Shown here: one piece after another, positions 1-8,924 of the stretch
Position numbering within the stretch: the first letter of the stretch is position 1
How the letters are laid out: each line of letters begins with the position of its first letter
NCBI GenBank assembly: GCA_964537285.1
Contig: CAZHZT010000093.1
Location: 1 to 22,640 of the forward strand
Length of the DNA stretch: 22,640 nt
Direction: 5' to 3'
DNA from: CAZHZT01 sp964537285
GTDB taxonomy: Bacteria > Bacteroidota > Bacteroidia > Chitinophagales > Saprospiraceae
Program-made: the position numbers and the translations under genes
The notes under the pieces: model-generated
Database searches by the model: none
The model's input: only the letters and a program-made list of their open reading frames with translations
Told to the model about the DNA's origin: nothing

Positions 1-46
1 AAAGCATTCTTAAACCGGTTTCTGTGCTACATACAATAAACCCAAA

Positions 47-3000
47 TTATTCAATCATGATCATTTTCTTAGTAGCAGTGTTGTCTGGAGTATCCAACTG
101 GTAGTAAAGTACACCAGATGTTCCAAGCTCGCTGCGCTCAAGAGTGATCGTGTTATATCCTTTAGCGAAGTCACCTTCGTAAGACTTAACTACTTTACCA
201 GCTACGTCGTAGATAGTTAATGTAGCAGTTGAAGCTTTTGGAAGGTTAAATCCGATAACAGTAGTTGCCTTGAACGGGTTTGGTTGGTTTTGGTACAACG
301 CAAACTCACCACCTACAAGAACACTTCCATTTTCGCTATCGAAGCGAAGAGCAACGTTCATGAAGTCAAGGTTCGTAGTGTAAGCTTCAGCAGCAGTAAC
401 GCGAGAGTTAATTGCCAATACTGAGCTCAACTGAGTGCTAGCCTTAGCAGTGAAGGTCAAAGTGAATAATGTTTCACCTTCAGCAACACGTACGTTTTCA
501 GCATTCCAGCTTGTAGTGATGATACCTTCAGCAGCCTGAGCAAGACCGAAGTTACCTTCATTCAAGTTAGACAAGTTACCTTTAACGTCTACCAATTCGA
601 TAGCGTTATTATCGAAAGACATAGTGTACTGGTATCCAAGGATGTTAGTGAAGTCAGTAGCTTTAACATCTACAGTGTAAGTTTCACCAGCGATCAATTC
701 CTGATCATCCGTAGCGAATACTAATTCACCTTTGAAGTTACGCTCTTCAGAACCTACTAATTCGTTTGGCTTAGCGTCACCAGTAACATCACCAATCTTA
801 ATAGCTACGAAATCATTCAATGACTGATCCTGAGCGATATCGTTGATGCTGATTACTTCTGGGAATGCAGGAGTAAATGGATTATTCGCGTTAGGGAATG
901 TCCAAGCTTTATCAACGAATCTCCAAGAAGTATTGAATTCTAACTTAGGATCGATGTTCAAGATCAACTTACGAAGAAGAACTACGTCATAAGTAGAAAC
1001 TACACCATCGTTAGATGCGTCAGCAGCGATCATCTTATATGGAGAGTTCAATTTCTCGATAGACAATACGTGCTTAGTGATGTGTACAAGGTCAAATGTA
1101 GAAACACCGTTTTTGTGATCTACATCTTTGAATGGCTCGATGCTGATGTTCGCGTCTGGAGCAACAGAGAAATCGAATAAACCATTATCTACTGTAGTGA
1201 TTGTGTTACTGTTACCAATTGTGCTATTCAATGTAACCTCTACTTTAGCAACAGCTTCATTATCTTCGTTATTGATTGCACCAGTAACGTTGAAGTTACC
1301 GTTTGGTGAAGAAGGACAAACATTGTTTGGATCCTTGATGATAACGAAAGTTTCGCTGAAGTCGAAGTTGCAGTACTCATCGTAAGCGTAAAGGTTTACA
1401 GTAGTAGCAATTCCGACATCGCCACAATCGAAGCAACGCTCAGTTACAGGCTGTGCAGATGGATTTTCACAGTCATATGGCTCGAAAGAGAATACCAAAT
1501 CTTCGTAATCAGTACAGTTATCGTAAGAGTCACCATTTTCGAAGCTAGTGATTTGCAAGCAAACCATACCGTTATTAGGCATTACAGGAACAGTTAAGTT
1601 CTTAGCGATAGGCGTAGGAGCTTTGCAATCTTCAACAGTGAATGTGTACTCACAAGTAGTGATGTTACCACATCCATCTTCAACTTTCCAGTAGATCAAG
1701 TGCGTACCGATTGGGTAAGAACCGTTAGCTTGGTTATCAGCGTTACCAGTATTTGCGAGTGGGTTGAAATCAGAGTTGAAATCAAACGTTGGTGAAGCTG
1801 GATCTAAAGGATCGAAGAAAGCATCAATTTTGTAGTAGTACTCAAGATCTTCGTCAGCAGTACAATCATCAGTACCAAGGATTTCCAAAGTAACTGGGAT
1901 TGGCTCACAATCAGGCTCAAAACCACAGATAGTAACGTCATCGCATGGGCCGATCATTGATGGTGGATCAGACTCAAGAACTTTGATTTCCTGTAGGTAA
2001 GTCCAAGTTACATAACCAAGATCGAAAGAGTTATCTGGCTGACACCAGTCTACAACGATCCACTTACGCAACAACTTAACACAACCTGGAGGCGTGATAG
2101 GCAAGTTAGTATCTTCGTAAGATACACCTACTAGATCACAAGCATCTTCAAAGATACGAGGACGTACGTCAAATGGATTAACATCTGGGTTGTTCTCAAG
2201 ATCATCTGGATCAAGACCAGCACCACAAGTAGTCAATGTGATATCACATGGCCATTCAACACCATCATCCGGGCTGTGAACATCACAACCGAAGAATGGA
2301 GTAGACCAGCACTCTGTATCGCAAATATCGAATGGAGTAGAGTTATTGATAGTAATGATCTGAACGCAAGAAGCTGTTCTTCCTACTTTGTCAATTGCAG
2401 TATAGATACGAGTTACAGTACCTTCACCACACTGATCAGGACCACCGTTAGAAGAAACGTTTACTCTGTCAACTTCGCAGTTATCGAATGCATTTGGATA
2501 CCATCCGATTTGTACGTTTGCAGGCAACTGGAATACTGGTGGGTGATCTGGAGACTGTTGAGTTGGTGTAACACCGTCGAATTTATCAGGATCAAACTCC
2601 CAGCAATCAATAGTTTTGTTTGGAGGACAAACAATTACCGGATCAAGCTTGTCGTCAACTTTTACATTAACCATACACTCGTTGAAACGAGCATCAGGAT
2701 CGTTTTCTGTGAAGATTTCGTTACCAACTACATCATAAACACGTAGTCTAACAACGATTTCCTGACCACAATCATCGCAATCGAACTCAACGCAATCAGC
2801 GAATTGAACGAAAGCAGGATCGTCCATACGCTTAACTTTGTAAGCAAGGATCTCACAGTTATCGTAAGAACCATCATCAAATGTTGGCCAGCAAACTTCT
2901 ACTTTTCCGTCAGAACCTAAAGAAACTACTGTTTCTTCATCACAAATTGGAACTGGAGGAGTATTATCTTCAATAGTTACCAAATGGTTGCAAGGAGCAC

Positions 3001-6000
3001 TTTCGTTTCCGCAATCATCAGTAGCAACATAAGTGAATACATAAGAACCTAAAGGAAGACCGAATACGATGTCACCAGGAGCATATTCTTTACCATCTTC
3101 ATCAAATACAGCGATAGAGATGTTACCTGGGCTAGAGCAGTTATCAGCAATCTGTGGGAAAGGTAAGATATAGTTACCTTCGCAATCAGAGTTAGCGTTT
3201 ACAGTAGCATTAGGAGGACAAGTAACCGTAGGACCATCTTTGTCAGCAACTTTGATGATTTGGTTATAAGTAAGAACCGCTTCACCACCTGTATTAGCTA
3301 CACACCAGTCGATTAAAGTCCACTTACGCAATACTTTGAAGCTATTTTCGCAAATAGGAACGATTACATCTTCGAAAGTAGAATTGATATTATCACAAAG
3401 ACCAGTTGGGCCACCAGTTACAGATGGATCAGGAATACCATCACCATCAAGATCCCACTGAGTTTGGTTCTGGCAAAGTAGAGCTGGCTCATCAATGTCA
3501 TCAAAGTTAGGTGGTACACCTACTTCTTCGAAAGAAGACTTAGTAACAGAAATGAATTGCTGACAAGTAGAAACGTTACCGCTTTCGTCAACAGCTGTCC
3601 ATGTTCTAGTAATAATTCTTACGATATCATCGCAAGCACCGAACTTAGTTACTTGATCGTGGAAAGTGAAAGATACATTACCACAAGCATCGAATGCAGC
3701 AGGAGTAGGGAAGTTACCTGCGAAATCAATTTTCAATTCAACTTCATCAAGGTTACCAGAGTCTCCTCCAGTGTCATCGTTGAAAGTCAATACCCAGTCA
3801 CCAGACTGGCCAACAGCAGAACCGTCAAAAGCAGAAAGCGCATCCTGAGGTTGGAAAGTACCTTCTTTTGCGTTACCACCAGCCATACATTGTGCAGCGA
3901 ATGCGTTGTAGTTTTGAGCAGCTTCATCATCGAAGGTTACGTCCATGTTATCAGCTGTACAAAGAGGCAAGTTAGAGAACAAGTTAATTGTAGTTCCGTT
4001 AGGAGACTGTAACTGAAGGTTAAGATCAGAAACCCAAGTGTGGTTCAAATCAACAGAAAGATCTACGTCAAGGATATCAACTGGAGGAAGAGATACTCCA
4101 AGGTTGAAAACAGCTAAACCAGCAGTACCTGTTTCCGGGATAGGACCAGTGATGCCTTCACCTACTCTCAATGTACCAGAGATAGGAGCGTTAGGAGTGA
4201 TATCATCATTACAGCTAACAGTAACATCAATGCAACCAGTAATCGTTGGAGCAATATTATCTACAACTGTGATATTTGTTTCACAGAAGTTATTCATGTT
4301 TTCAGGATCCGTAACTCTTACTACAAATGTCAAACCTACATCATCACCATCAAGAACATCACCACCTTTACCGATGATTTCAACGATATAATCTTCGTAG
4401 CAACCATAAGGACCACCTTCCAATAGAAGGTCAGCACCAAGAACTTGCTCACAATCATCACCATCAAGAGCGATGACTACGTCATCATTACAAGTAAGAG
4501 AAGGAGTTGGGTTAGGGAATTCTTCAACACATACGTCAAACTCACAAAGGTTTGTGTTACCAGCAAGGTCAGTAGCGATCCAAGTCTGAGTAGTACAACC
4601 GATTGGGAAGAAATCACCAGAAGTCAAACCAGAGTTATCAACTTGCTCAACCATGATTTCACCTGGGTTCCAGCCTAGAGTAAGACCAGCATCTAAGATG
4701 AAGCCAATAGAAGAGAAAAGACTCGGAGGCGTTAAACCACAAGCAGGAGCATTGATATAAGTAAGGTTACCAGTAGCACTGTTACCATCGCAAGTACCAG
4801 GAGTCTGAACGATACGGCTGTTCAATGTAGTACCAGGAGTGAAAATCTCAACCCATACACCGTTAATTCCAGGAGGAACTGAAATAGGCGTATCGAAATC
4901 AACTTGTACACACTGACCGTTGTTAGCGTTACTTGTTTGGAACTGGAAAGATCCAAGTGGAGTAAAACCACCATCAACCCAAGGAACTACACCAGGAGCT
5001 TGTGGAGGATAAATAAAGATCGTAGCCAAAGGCTCTTGACCGAAAGTTTCTTGGTTATACGTGAAATACTCAAGATCCCCAGGACCAGGAAGATCGATGA
5101 ACTGAATGATAGAGTTCTGAGCAAAAGGAGCACAAGCCAAAGCAGATCCACCAGAAGGATCCTCACAAGGATCGCAGAAAGGACCAACAATGTTCATTGG
5201 AGCAGCAGGACAGTTATCCATAGCAGCAACTTCGTAAGAAACAACCGCGTCACAAGCACCTGGATCCAAGTTGATAACGATATCGTTAGGGCAGCTTGTA
5301 AAAGTAGGACCTTCTGTATCATTAACAGTTACATTGAAAGTACACTGTACCAACAATCCACCTTGATCAAATGCAAAGTAAGTAACCGTAGTAGTACCAA
5401 CAGGGTAGAAATCAGAAGCGTTACCGTTGAAGTTGTAATCGTTGTTGAAAGACATAGGCTGAGTAGAAGACTGAGCGATGCTCGCTTCCAACTGGATGAA
5501 TTCACCAGTACAGATATTATCACCTACAGCCGTATTCGCTTCAACAGTGAACGTAAAAGTAGAACCATAAGTAGTTACCCAGTTGTTCCAAGTGTTACCA
5601 TTGATAGAAACAGTAAGTGTGGTCTGAACGCACTGTCCATCAGAGTTTTCAAAAAGAACTTGAGAATCATCAGGGCCAAGCAAGGAAAGTTCCTCCAGAC
5701 CACCGAAATCGAAGTCACCCAAGAAAGTAACAGATAAATCTACGTTTGCACCACCGTCAGACATAATTACACCTGGAAGGTCAACAGTAGTTTCCTGTAA
5801 AGAACCAGCCCAGTTGAAAGGGGTATTAGGACCAGTAACGGTTAGGAAGTTAGAACCCATTGGAGGGATAGTAGCGCAGTCTGTGTCAACAACTGGATCC
5901 GGGATAGTAACGTTAGCGCCACAAAGACCTGGGCTGTTATCAACAACGATATCAGCCGGGCAATCAATAGTACAAGTAGGTGCTACCACATTAAAAGTAC

Positions 6001-6382
6001 CTAGGATAGTTCCACCACTTTGAACACCATTACAAGTGTTAGTGAAACCTCCAGTAGCTAAGATAAAGTTCCCAAGAGGCTGTGCGCCTTGAAGAACATC
6101 AATGTTAGATCCGTTCCAACCATCGCCGAAAGAATCATAACCACGCACAGTATATGTACCTGGGTTTAAAGATAGGTTTTGGTTAGCAGCTGCACCTGGT
6201 AGAACGCAGTTCACAACAGCGTTTGCTGGGGAAATGATCTCCCAACCTACCTCACCGGGAAAACCAGCCGGGTTCCATTGAACTGTTATGGCTTGAGGCT
6301 GTGCGACAAGTCCGCCGATAGCGAACAAGCTGAACAGGCAGCCCATTATAGCCAAACGAATAGTAGAATTCGTATTTTTCAT
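47..6382 (-). CDS. Giant exported HYR/P-domain protein with dockerin-like, cohesin-like and T9SS type A sorting domains (2111 aa)
   Basis: Exported surface or extracellular protein, probably structural or adhesive; no catalytic domain is visible. Residues 1-28 form a signal peptide ending GLVA before Gln. About 75-95 carries the motif YDSFGDGWNG. HYR-like (Ig-fold) halves lie near 137-175/322-355, 358-400/565-620 and 708-735/889-945, each split by an inserted domain; the third insert (about 755-888) is a clear proprotein-convertase P domain. Further HYR-like units follow at about 1048-1138, 1246-1345 and 1472-1585, with two LRKWxxxDWC modules near 1018 and 1438. Two dockerin-like calcium loops (DVDHKNGVSTFD and DASNDGVVSTYD) lie at 1753-1812, and a DVTGDAKPN loop near 1865. 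A cohesin-like domain spans about 1885-2025, and a type A sorting domain (QNQPNPF, ending KKMIMIE) spans 2026-2111. Many Cys suggest disulfides. It is probably cotranscribed with the 142-aa gene 52 bases upstream. Specific function is unknown. Confidence 0.93.
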   Translation of the reverse strand: MKNTNSTIRLAIMGCLFSLFAIGGLVAQPQAITVQWNPAGFPGEVGWEIISPANAVVNCVLPGAAANQNLSLNPGTYTVRGYDSFGDGWNGSNIDVLQGAQPLGNFILATGGFTNTCNGVQSGGTILGTFNVVAPTCTIDCPADIVVDNSPGLCGANVTIPDPVVDTDCATIPPMGSNFLTVTGPNTPFNWAGSLQETTVDLPGVIMSDGGANVDLSVTFLGDFDFGGLEELSLLGPDDSQVLFENSDGQCVQTTLTVSINGNTWNNWVTTYGSTFTFTVEANTAVGDNICTGEFIQLEASIAQSSTQPMSFNNDYNFNGNASDFYPVGTTTVTYFAFDQGGLLVQCTFNVTVNDTEGPTFTSCPNDIVINLDPGACDAVVSYEVAAMDNCPAAPMNIVGPFCDPCEDPSGGSALACAPFAQNSIIQFIDLPGPGDLEYFTYNQETFGQEPLATIFIYPPQAPGVVPWVDGGFTPLGSFQFQTSNANNGQCVQVDFDTPISVPPGINGVWVEIFTPGTTLNSRIVQTPGTCDGNSATGNLTYINAPACGLTPPSLFSSIGFILDAGLTLGWNPGEIMVEQVDNSGLTSGDFFPIGCTTQTWIATDLAGNTNLCEFDVCVEEFPNPTPSLTCNDDVVIALDGDDCEQVLGADLLLEGGPYGCYEDYIVEIIGKGGDVLDGDDVGLTFVVRVTDPENMNNFCETNITVVDNIAPTITGCIDVTVSCNDDITPNAPISGTLRVGEGITGPIPETGTAGLAVFNLGVSLPPVDILDVDLSVDLNHTWVSDLNLQLQSPNGTTINLFSNLPLCTADNMDVTFDDEAAQNYNAFAAQCMAGGNAKEGTFQPQDALSAFDGSAVGQSGDWVLTFNDDTGGDSGNLDEVELKIDFAGNFPTPAAFDACGNVSFTFHDQVTKFGACDDIVRIITRTWTAVDESGNVSTCQQFISVTKSSFEEVGVPPNFDDIDEPALLCQNQTQWDLDGDGIPDPSVTGGPTGLCDNINSTFEDVIVPICENSFKVLRKWTLIDWCVANTGGEAVLTYNQIIKVADKDGPTVTCPPNATVNANSDCEGNYILPFPQIADNCSSPGNISIAVFDEDGKEYAPGDIVFGLPLGSYVFTYVATDDCGNESAPCNHLVTIEDNTPPVPICDEETVVSLGSDGKVEVCWPTFDDGSYDNCEILAYKVKRMDDPAFVQFADCVEFDCDDCGQEIVVRLRVYDVVGNEIFTENDPDARFNECMVNVKVDDKLDPVIVCPPNKTIDCWEFDPDKFDGVTPTQQSPDHPPVFQLPANVQIGWYPNAFDNCEVDRVNVSSNGGPDQCGEGTVTRIYTAIDKVGRTASCVQIITINNSTPFDICDTECWSTPFFGCDVHSPDDGVEWPCDITLTTCGAGLDPDDLENNPDVNPFDVRPRIFEDACDLVGVSYEDTNLPITPPGCVKLLRKWIVVDWCQPDNSFDLGYVTWTYLQEIKVLESDPPSMIGPCDDVTICGFEPDCEPIPVTLEILGTDDCTADEDLEYYYKIDAFFDPLDPASPTFDFNSDFNPLANTGNADNQANGSYPIGTHLIYWKVEDGCGNITTCEYTFTVEDCKAPTPIAKNLTVPVMPNNGMVCLQITSFENGDSYDNCTDYEDLVFSFEPYDCENPSAQPVTERCFDCGDVGIATTVNLYAYDEYCNFDFSETFVIIKDPNNVCPSSPNGNFNVTGAINNEDNEAVAKVEVTLNSTIGNSNTITTVDNGLFDFSVAPDANISIEPFKDVDHKNGVSTFDLVHITKHVLSIEKLNSPYKMIAADASNDGVVSTYDVVLLRKLILNIDPKLEFNTSWRFVDKAWTFPNANNPFTPAFPEVISINDIAQDQSLNDFVAIKIGDVTGDAKPNELVGSEERNFKGELVFATDDQELIAGETYTVDVKATDFTNILGYQYTMSFDNNAIELVDVKGNLSNLNEGNFGLAQAAEGIITTSWNAENVRVAEGETLFTLTFTAKASTQLSSVLAINSRVTAAEAYTTNLDFMNVALRFDSENGSVLVGGEFALYQNQPNPFKATTVIGFNLPKASTATLTIYDVAGKVVKSYEGDFAKGYNTITLERSELGTSGVLYYQLDTPDNTATKKMIMIE

Positions 6383-6434
6383 GAGATCGATAGATTTTAT
6401 TTAATGAAATATTTTAATTAATGAATAAAGACTA

Positions 6435-6863
6435 CTACAGCTTTAATAGATCTACAGTGTCCGTATAAACATCCACAGGGTCAATGTTTGAAGATGGCTT
6501 ATACTTGTCGCAAATACGTACGAGAACAGGAATGCTGTTCGTCATTAGTTCGTCAATAACTTCACCTGTATTCAATTGCTGGACCAAGTAATCGTAATAC
6601 AATACGATAACACTTGATCTGGACTCTTGTACAGATGTTAAATTTCCAGCTTTCAAAGTCTGGAATTCATCCTTGGCGGTATTGTTCAACAAATTGATTG
6701 CATCTGATTCGTTAACGTAGTTAACGTCCTTAGAAACAGATACGTAATCTTTCTGATTGAACGGAGAGGGAGTAAGAGAAGTTTGAGCACCCAACCCTTG
6801 TACCCCAAGAAAAAGGAACAAAAAGAAGCTGGTCACTGCCAGTAAAAAATTCATCTTTTTCAT
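6435..6863 (-). CDS. Small exported protein of unknown function (142 aa)
   Basis: I do not recognise the family. The first about 26 residues are a signal peptide (MKKMNF, a Leu/Phe-rich core, then GLGA before Gln), so the mature protein is about 116 residues. It is polar, has a single Cys (ICDKYK) and has no sorting domain, lipobox or transmembrane segment, so a periplasmic location is likely. The middle (about 55-120) looks mainly alpha-helical by eye. It is read immediately before the 2111-aa protein with a 52-base gap and no hairpin between them, which suggests one transcript. Both genes have ATCTC directly before the ATG and share TTAATGAATAA (plus-strand reading) upstream, at 6879-6889 and 6418-6428. 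It could be a periplasmic helper for the large protein, but that is a guess from position only. Confidence 0.8.
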   Translation of the reverse strand: MKKMNFLLAVTSFFLFLFLGVQGLGAQTSLTPSPFNQKDYVSVSKDVNYVNESDAINLLNNTAKDEFQTLKAGNLTSVQESRSSVIVLYYDYLVQQLNTGEVIDELMTNSIPVLVRICDKYKPSSNIDPVDVYTDTVDLLKL

Positions 6864-7169
6864 GAGATTAGAATTTAGTTAATGAATAATTTTTTTGATT
6901 AAACAAATTAATTTCTGAATGAATTATAAAAAGAATCTATCTCCGAAACTGATCGAAAATGCTAAGCATTTGGGAAAACATTTTCACTAATCACACATAC
7001 ACATAATATGTGTAACTACTTTACATAGCACTAGGGAAACAAAAGACGCGCCTCTGAATGATCATCAATTGTGATCCTCAAAGATCGAAGAATAAGGAGC
7101 GTAAATTATTTTCCCATGAACGATGTTTTCCAAAAAAATAAAATAAGTCAATAAGAGTAAAATAATACA

Positions 7170-7360
7170 TTACGTAAAGAGAACCGAACAAGGTTCTTTT
7201 AGCAAAAAAAATGCATATCTCTATCTAGCAAGATAGAAATCCATAAGAAACAGTCTGTTGAGAAGTCTTTACGTAACGGTTGATGGGATGTGCTGTAACG
7301 GAAAGGTTATTGGGAAAACCTGTTCAGAGATAAAAAACTAACTTCTCAACACTTTTTTTT
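7170..7360 (+). ncRNA. Candidate structured RNA or leader element (unrecognised)
   Basis: TTACGTAAAGA (7170-7180) pairs perfectly with TCTTTACGTAA (7266-7276). Inside this stem lie two hairpins: GAACC/GGTTC (7181-7185 and 7192-7196) and TCTATCT/AGATAGA with a 4-base loop (7220-7237). A second perfect 11-base pairing, TGTTGAGAAGT (7256-7266) with ACTTCTCAACA (7341-7351), starts just before the first stem's right arm and is followed by a T8 run (7353-7360), like an intrinsic terminator on the plus strand. The two long stems interleave, so they form either alternatives or a pseudoknot. A short hairpin AGGTT/AACCT (7304-7321) and a direct repeat GTAACGG (7273 and 7295) lie between. No plus-strand promoter consensus was found. 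The same pairings could fold in a minus-strand leader of the 142-aa gene. It does not match tmRNA, RNase P RNA or SRP RNA motifs that I know. Confidence 0.3.
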
Positions 7361-7412
7361 ATTAAACGGTGTAAAAAACGGCTAAAAAAATCGCCAAATT
7401 CATTTCTGCAAA

Positions 7413-7420
7413 CAAATATA
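7413..7420 (-). promoter_or_regulatory. Possible -7 promoter box for the 142-aa/2111-aa unit
   Basis: Read on the minus strand this is TATATTTG, a perfect match to the Bacteroidota -7 consensus TAnnTTTG. I found no TTG at the usual distance upstream, so support is partial. The same octamer is used in the better-supported promoter at 19462-19469. If real, the leader would be about 540 nt and include the structured segment at 7170-7360. Confidence 0.25.
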
Positions 7421-7704
7421 CAATAAACATTTCAAGTTTTTATACCCTAAAGCAGGTATTTTTTTTCAACCCGTTTCTAAGGCCATTTTACTTGAATTCA
7501 AAATTTTCTTTGCTTACATCAGAATACGACCGCCAAAATAGGAATTTTTTGAAGGAAATATAAATGTATTGTAAAAAAAATCATTTCTTTTTTTTGAGAG
7601 CCCCCCTCCACCTAGGCAGAGAGAGGCCATCCCAAAAACCATTTCTTTCCTCTATTGCTTTATTTTTAAATTATAAATCCTTCTTATTTAAGAACTTATT
7701 TATA

Positions 7705-7784
7705 CGGTTAACGGGGAACGGGATATAATTTTTTGACCTAAGGCCAAAAAAATAAACGAACCGTTAACCGTTCCCCGTTAACCG
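7705..7784. repeat. 17-bp perfect inverted repeat built from three copies of CCGTTAACCG
   Basis: CGGTTAACGGGGAACGG (7705-7721) is the exact reverse complement of 7768-7784. The decamer CCGTTAACCG occurs at 7761-7770 and 7775-7784, and in inverse form at 7705-7714. The 46-base loop contains an inner stem TTTTTTG/CAAAAAA. It begins 8 bases after the stop codon of the PorP/SprF-like gene and stands out as GC-richer than its surroundings. It could act as that operon's terminator, although no T run follows the outer stem, or it could be a copy of an interspersed palindromic repeat. Confidence 0.6.
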
Positions 7785-7791
7785 CATCCCT

Positions 7792-8796
7792 CTATTTACG
7801 ATATTTTCTGGAGCGATCAAATTTTCCATTATTTTTTTGATCTATGGCAATTCCAAGGGTTACCTCATGCGACCCTCCATTGAAGTTATTGAAATCTCCC
7901 AGGAAATAATCATAAGAATAATATAGCTGGAAAAGATCCTTGTTCAGGCCGATTAAAATACCCAGTGCACTATCAGCACCGTATCTGTAACTAATTCCTC
8001 CAACTAAGCCCCCGCTTGGAAGCCCCATTTTTAAATTAGCCTCTAACTGTAAAGGAGATGTCAACACCTTTCGAAGCATTAATGAGGGTTCTACCCACGT
8101 ACTTCCTTTGCCCGCAAACCGATGCCCTAGTAAAAAGGTGTAATAACTCAATAAAGAAGTGGTACTATTGCTGTCTTCATTACCAATTTCATCCAGGCGG
8201 TTTGTCACAATACTGGGTAACGAGACTCCAAAATATGTACGCTCGTTGTAGGTACCAAAAATACCAATAGAAGCATCAAATTGATCAACCCCATTGATAT
8301 GTTCTTCAATCACTGCATCATTTTCATCAAAAAACGGATCATTCCGAACACTCGGATCAAGGCGCAATCGCTTATATTCAGCCGAAAAGCCAATACCAAT
8401 CAGGAATTCCTCCATTTCATAGCGATAAGACAGGGCCAACTGGCCTCTCAAGCGAGAGAGACGCGCAACATCCTCACCAAAAAAGCCTGCCCCGATCCCG
8501 AAACCGGCTTTTTGCTTCCCTAGTGGCCCGTTGTAAGATAAAGAATAAGCAGATGGAGAACCCGCAAAACCCGACCACTGCTTTCTGAAGTTGAAAAAAA
8601 AGTTGTGGGTATTCACAACTGGTAAGTCCGTAGCATCTCCAGCATCATCATTATTGACAAAGAACGGGAAGCCCGCTGCGGCTGGATTAACTAAAGTAGG
8701 ATTAATATGATAATGCGTATAGAAGCCTTCATCCTGTGCAAAAAGGCCTGCAATTGAAAAGATAGTTATTAATGTAAGTAAAAATAATTTCTTCAT
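7792..8796 (-). CDS. PorP/SprF family type IX secretion system membrane protein (334 aa)
   Basis: Bacteroidota-specific outer-membrane protein of the PorP/SprF family. In Flavobacterium johnsoniae SprF is needed for secretion or attachment of SprB, and relatives sit beside genes for proteins with type B sorting domains. The signal peptide ends LFA before Gln (residue 21). The mature N-terminus has the family signature YTHYHINPTLVNPAAAGF, close in form to the usual NPAxAG motif, followed by alternating aromatic/polar strands such as SGFAGSPSAYSLSYNGPLG and LLSYYTFLLGHRF, typical of a 14-stranded barrel. The length is normal for the family. It follows the 3091-aa SprB-like gene with a 139-base gap holding hairpins, an arrangement equivalent to sprB-sprF. 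It probably works as the dedicated partner of the giant protein. Family assignment is firm; the partner role is inferred from order. Confidence 0.92.
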   Translation of the reverse strand: MKKLFLLTLITIFSIAGLFAQDEGFYTHYHINPTLVNPAAAGFPFFVNNDDAGDATDLPVVNTHNFFFNFRKQWSGFAGSPSAYSLSYNGPLGKQKAGFGIGAGFFGEDVARLSRLRGQLALSYRYEMEEFLIGIGFSAEYKRLRLDPSVRNDPFFDENDAVIEEHINGVDQFDASIGIFGTYNERTYFGVSLPSIVTNRLDEIGNEDSNSTTSLLSYYTFLLGHRFAGKGSTWVEPSLMLRKVLTSPLQLEANLKMGLPSGGLVGGISYRYGADSALGILIGLNKDLFQLYYSYDYFLGDFNNFNGGSHEVTLGIAIDQKNNGKFDRSRKYRK

Positions 8797-8819
8797 GATG
8801 GGATTTTTAATCGTTTTTG

Positions 8820-8886
8820 GAATAAAAAATAATGGAATTTCACTACTCTATTAATGAGCTTGCTCAGGGCAAGCTGTTTTTTATTC
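8820..8886 (-). promoter_or_regulatory. Stem-loop structure in the sprB-like/sprF-like intergenic gap
   Basis: GAATAAAAAA (8820-8829) and TTTTTTATTC (8877-8886) are perfect inverted repeats. They enclose a hairpin with stem AGCTTGC/GCAAGCT (8857-8863 and 8869-8875) and a 5-base loop. On the plus strand the inner hairpin is followed by T6, giving a terminator shape, but no plus-strand gene precedes it. On the minus-strand mRNA it forms part of the leader of the PorP/SprF-like gene. Confidence 0.45.
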
Positions 8887-8924
8887 GAGAGCGGCCTTGT
8901 TAAGATTTTTACAAGACCGCTCTC
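8887..8924 (-). terminator. Strong hairpin just after the 3091-aa gene; attenuator or mRNA-stability element
   Basis: The arms GAGAGCGG-c-CTTGT (8887-8900) and ACAAG-a-CCGCTCTC (8911-8924) pair with a single mismatch around a 10-base loop. The hairpin starts 11 bases after the stop codon of the giant gene. On the minus strand it is followed by an A-rich tract rather than T, so it does not look like a classical intrinsic terminator. A partial block or a 3'-end stabiliser that sets different levels of the giant protein and its SprF-like partner fits better. Confidence 0.5.

Larger units (their letters stand above)
6864..7791. other. 928-base AT-rich intergenic region
   Basis: I see no credible gene on either strand. 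The region contains a small palindrome with 7-base arms (6998-7004 and 7008-7014), a cluster of longer inverted repeats ending in a T8 run (7170-7360), a minus-strand -7 box (7413-7420), a GC-rich island without clear structure (about 7596-7634), and a 17-bp inverted repeat directly after the PorP/SprF-like gene (7705-7784). Both flanking genes are on the minus strand, so it should hold the end of the upstream operon and the promoter and leader of the 142-aa/2111-aa unit. Confidence 0.7.

Noticed and set aside
12..21. Palindrome AAACCGGTTT after the 2111-aa gene as a terminator
   Set aside because: Ten bases without a loop or T run cannot be called a terminator; the true one may lie outside the window.
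4904..5737. 277-codon plus-strand open frame opposite the HYR giant
   Set aside because: Its translation is rich in Arg/Ser/Thr with no domain pattern, and it lies fully opposite a clearly coding, domain-rich reading frame. It is an antisense shadow.
7170..7276. 107-bp segment with 11-bp terminal inverted repeats as a miniature transposable element
   Set aside because: No target-site duplication is visible next to the ends, and no second copy was seen in the window. A structured RNA fits better, though a genome-wide copy count would settle it.
7596..7634. GC-rich island in AT-rich intergenic DNA as a gene remnant or RNA
   Set aside because: It is short, has no convincing stem and no readable protein fragment; only a CCTAGG palindrome is seen.
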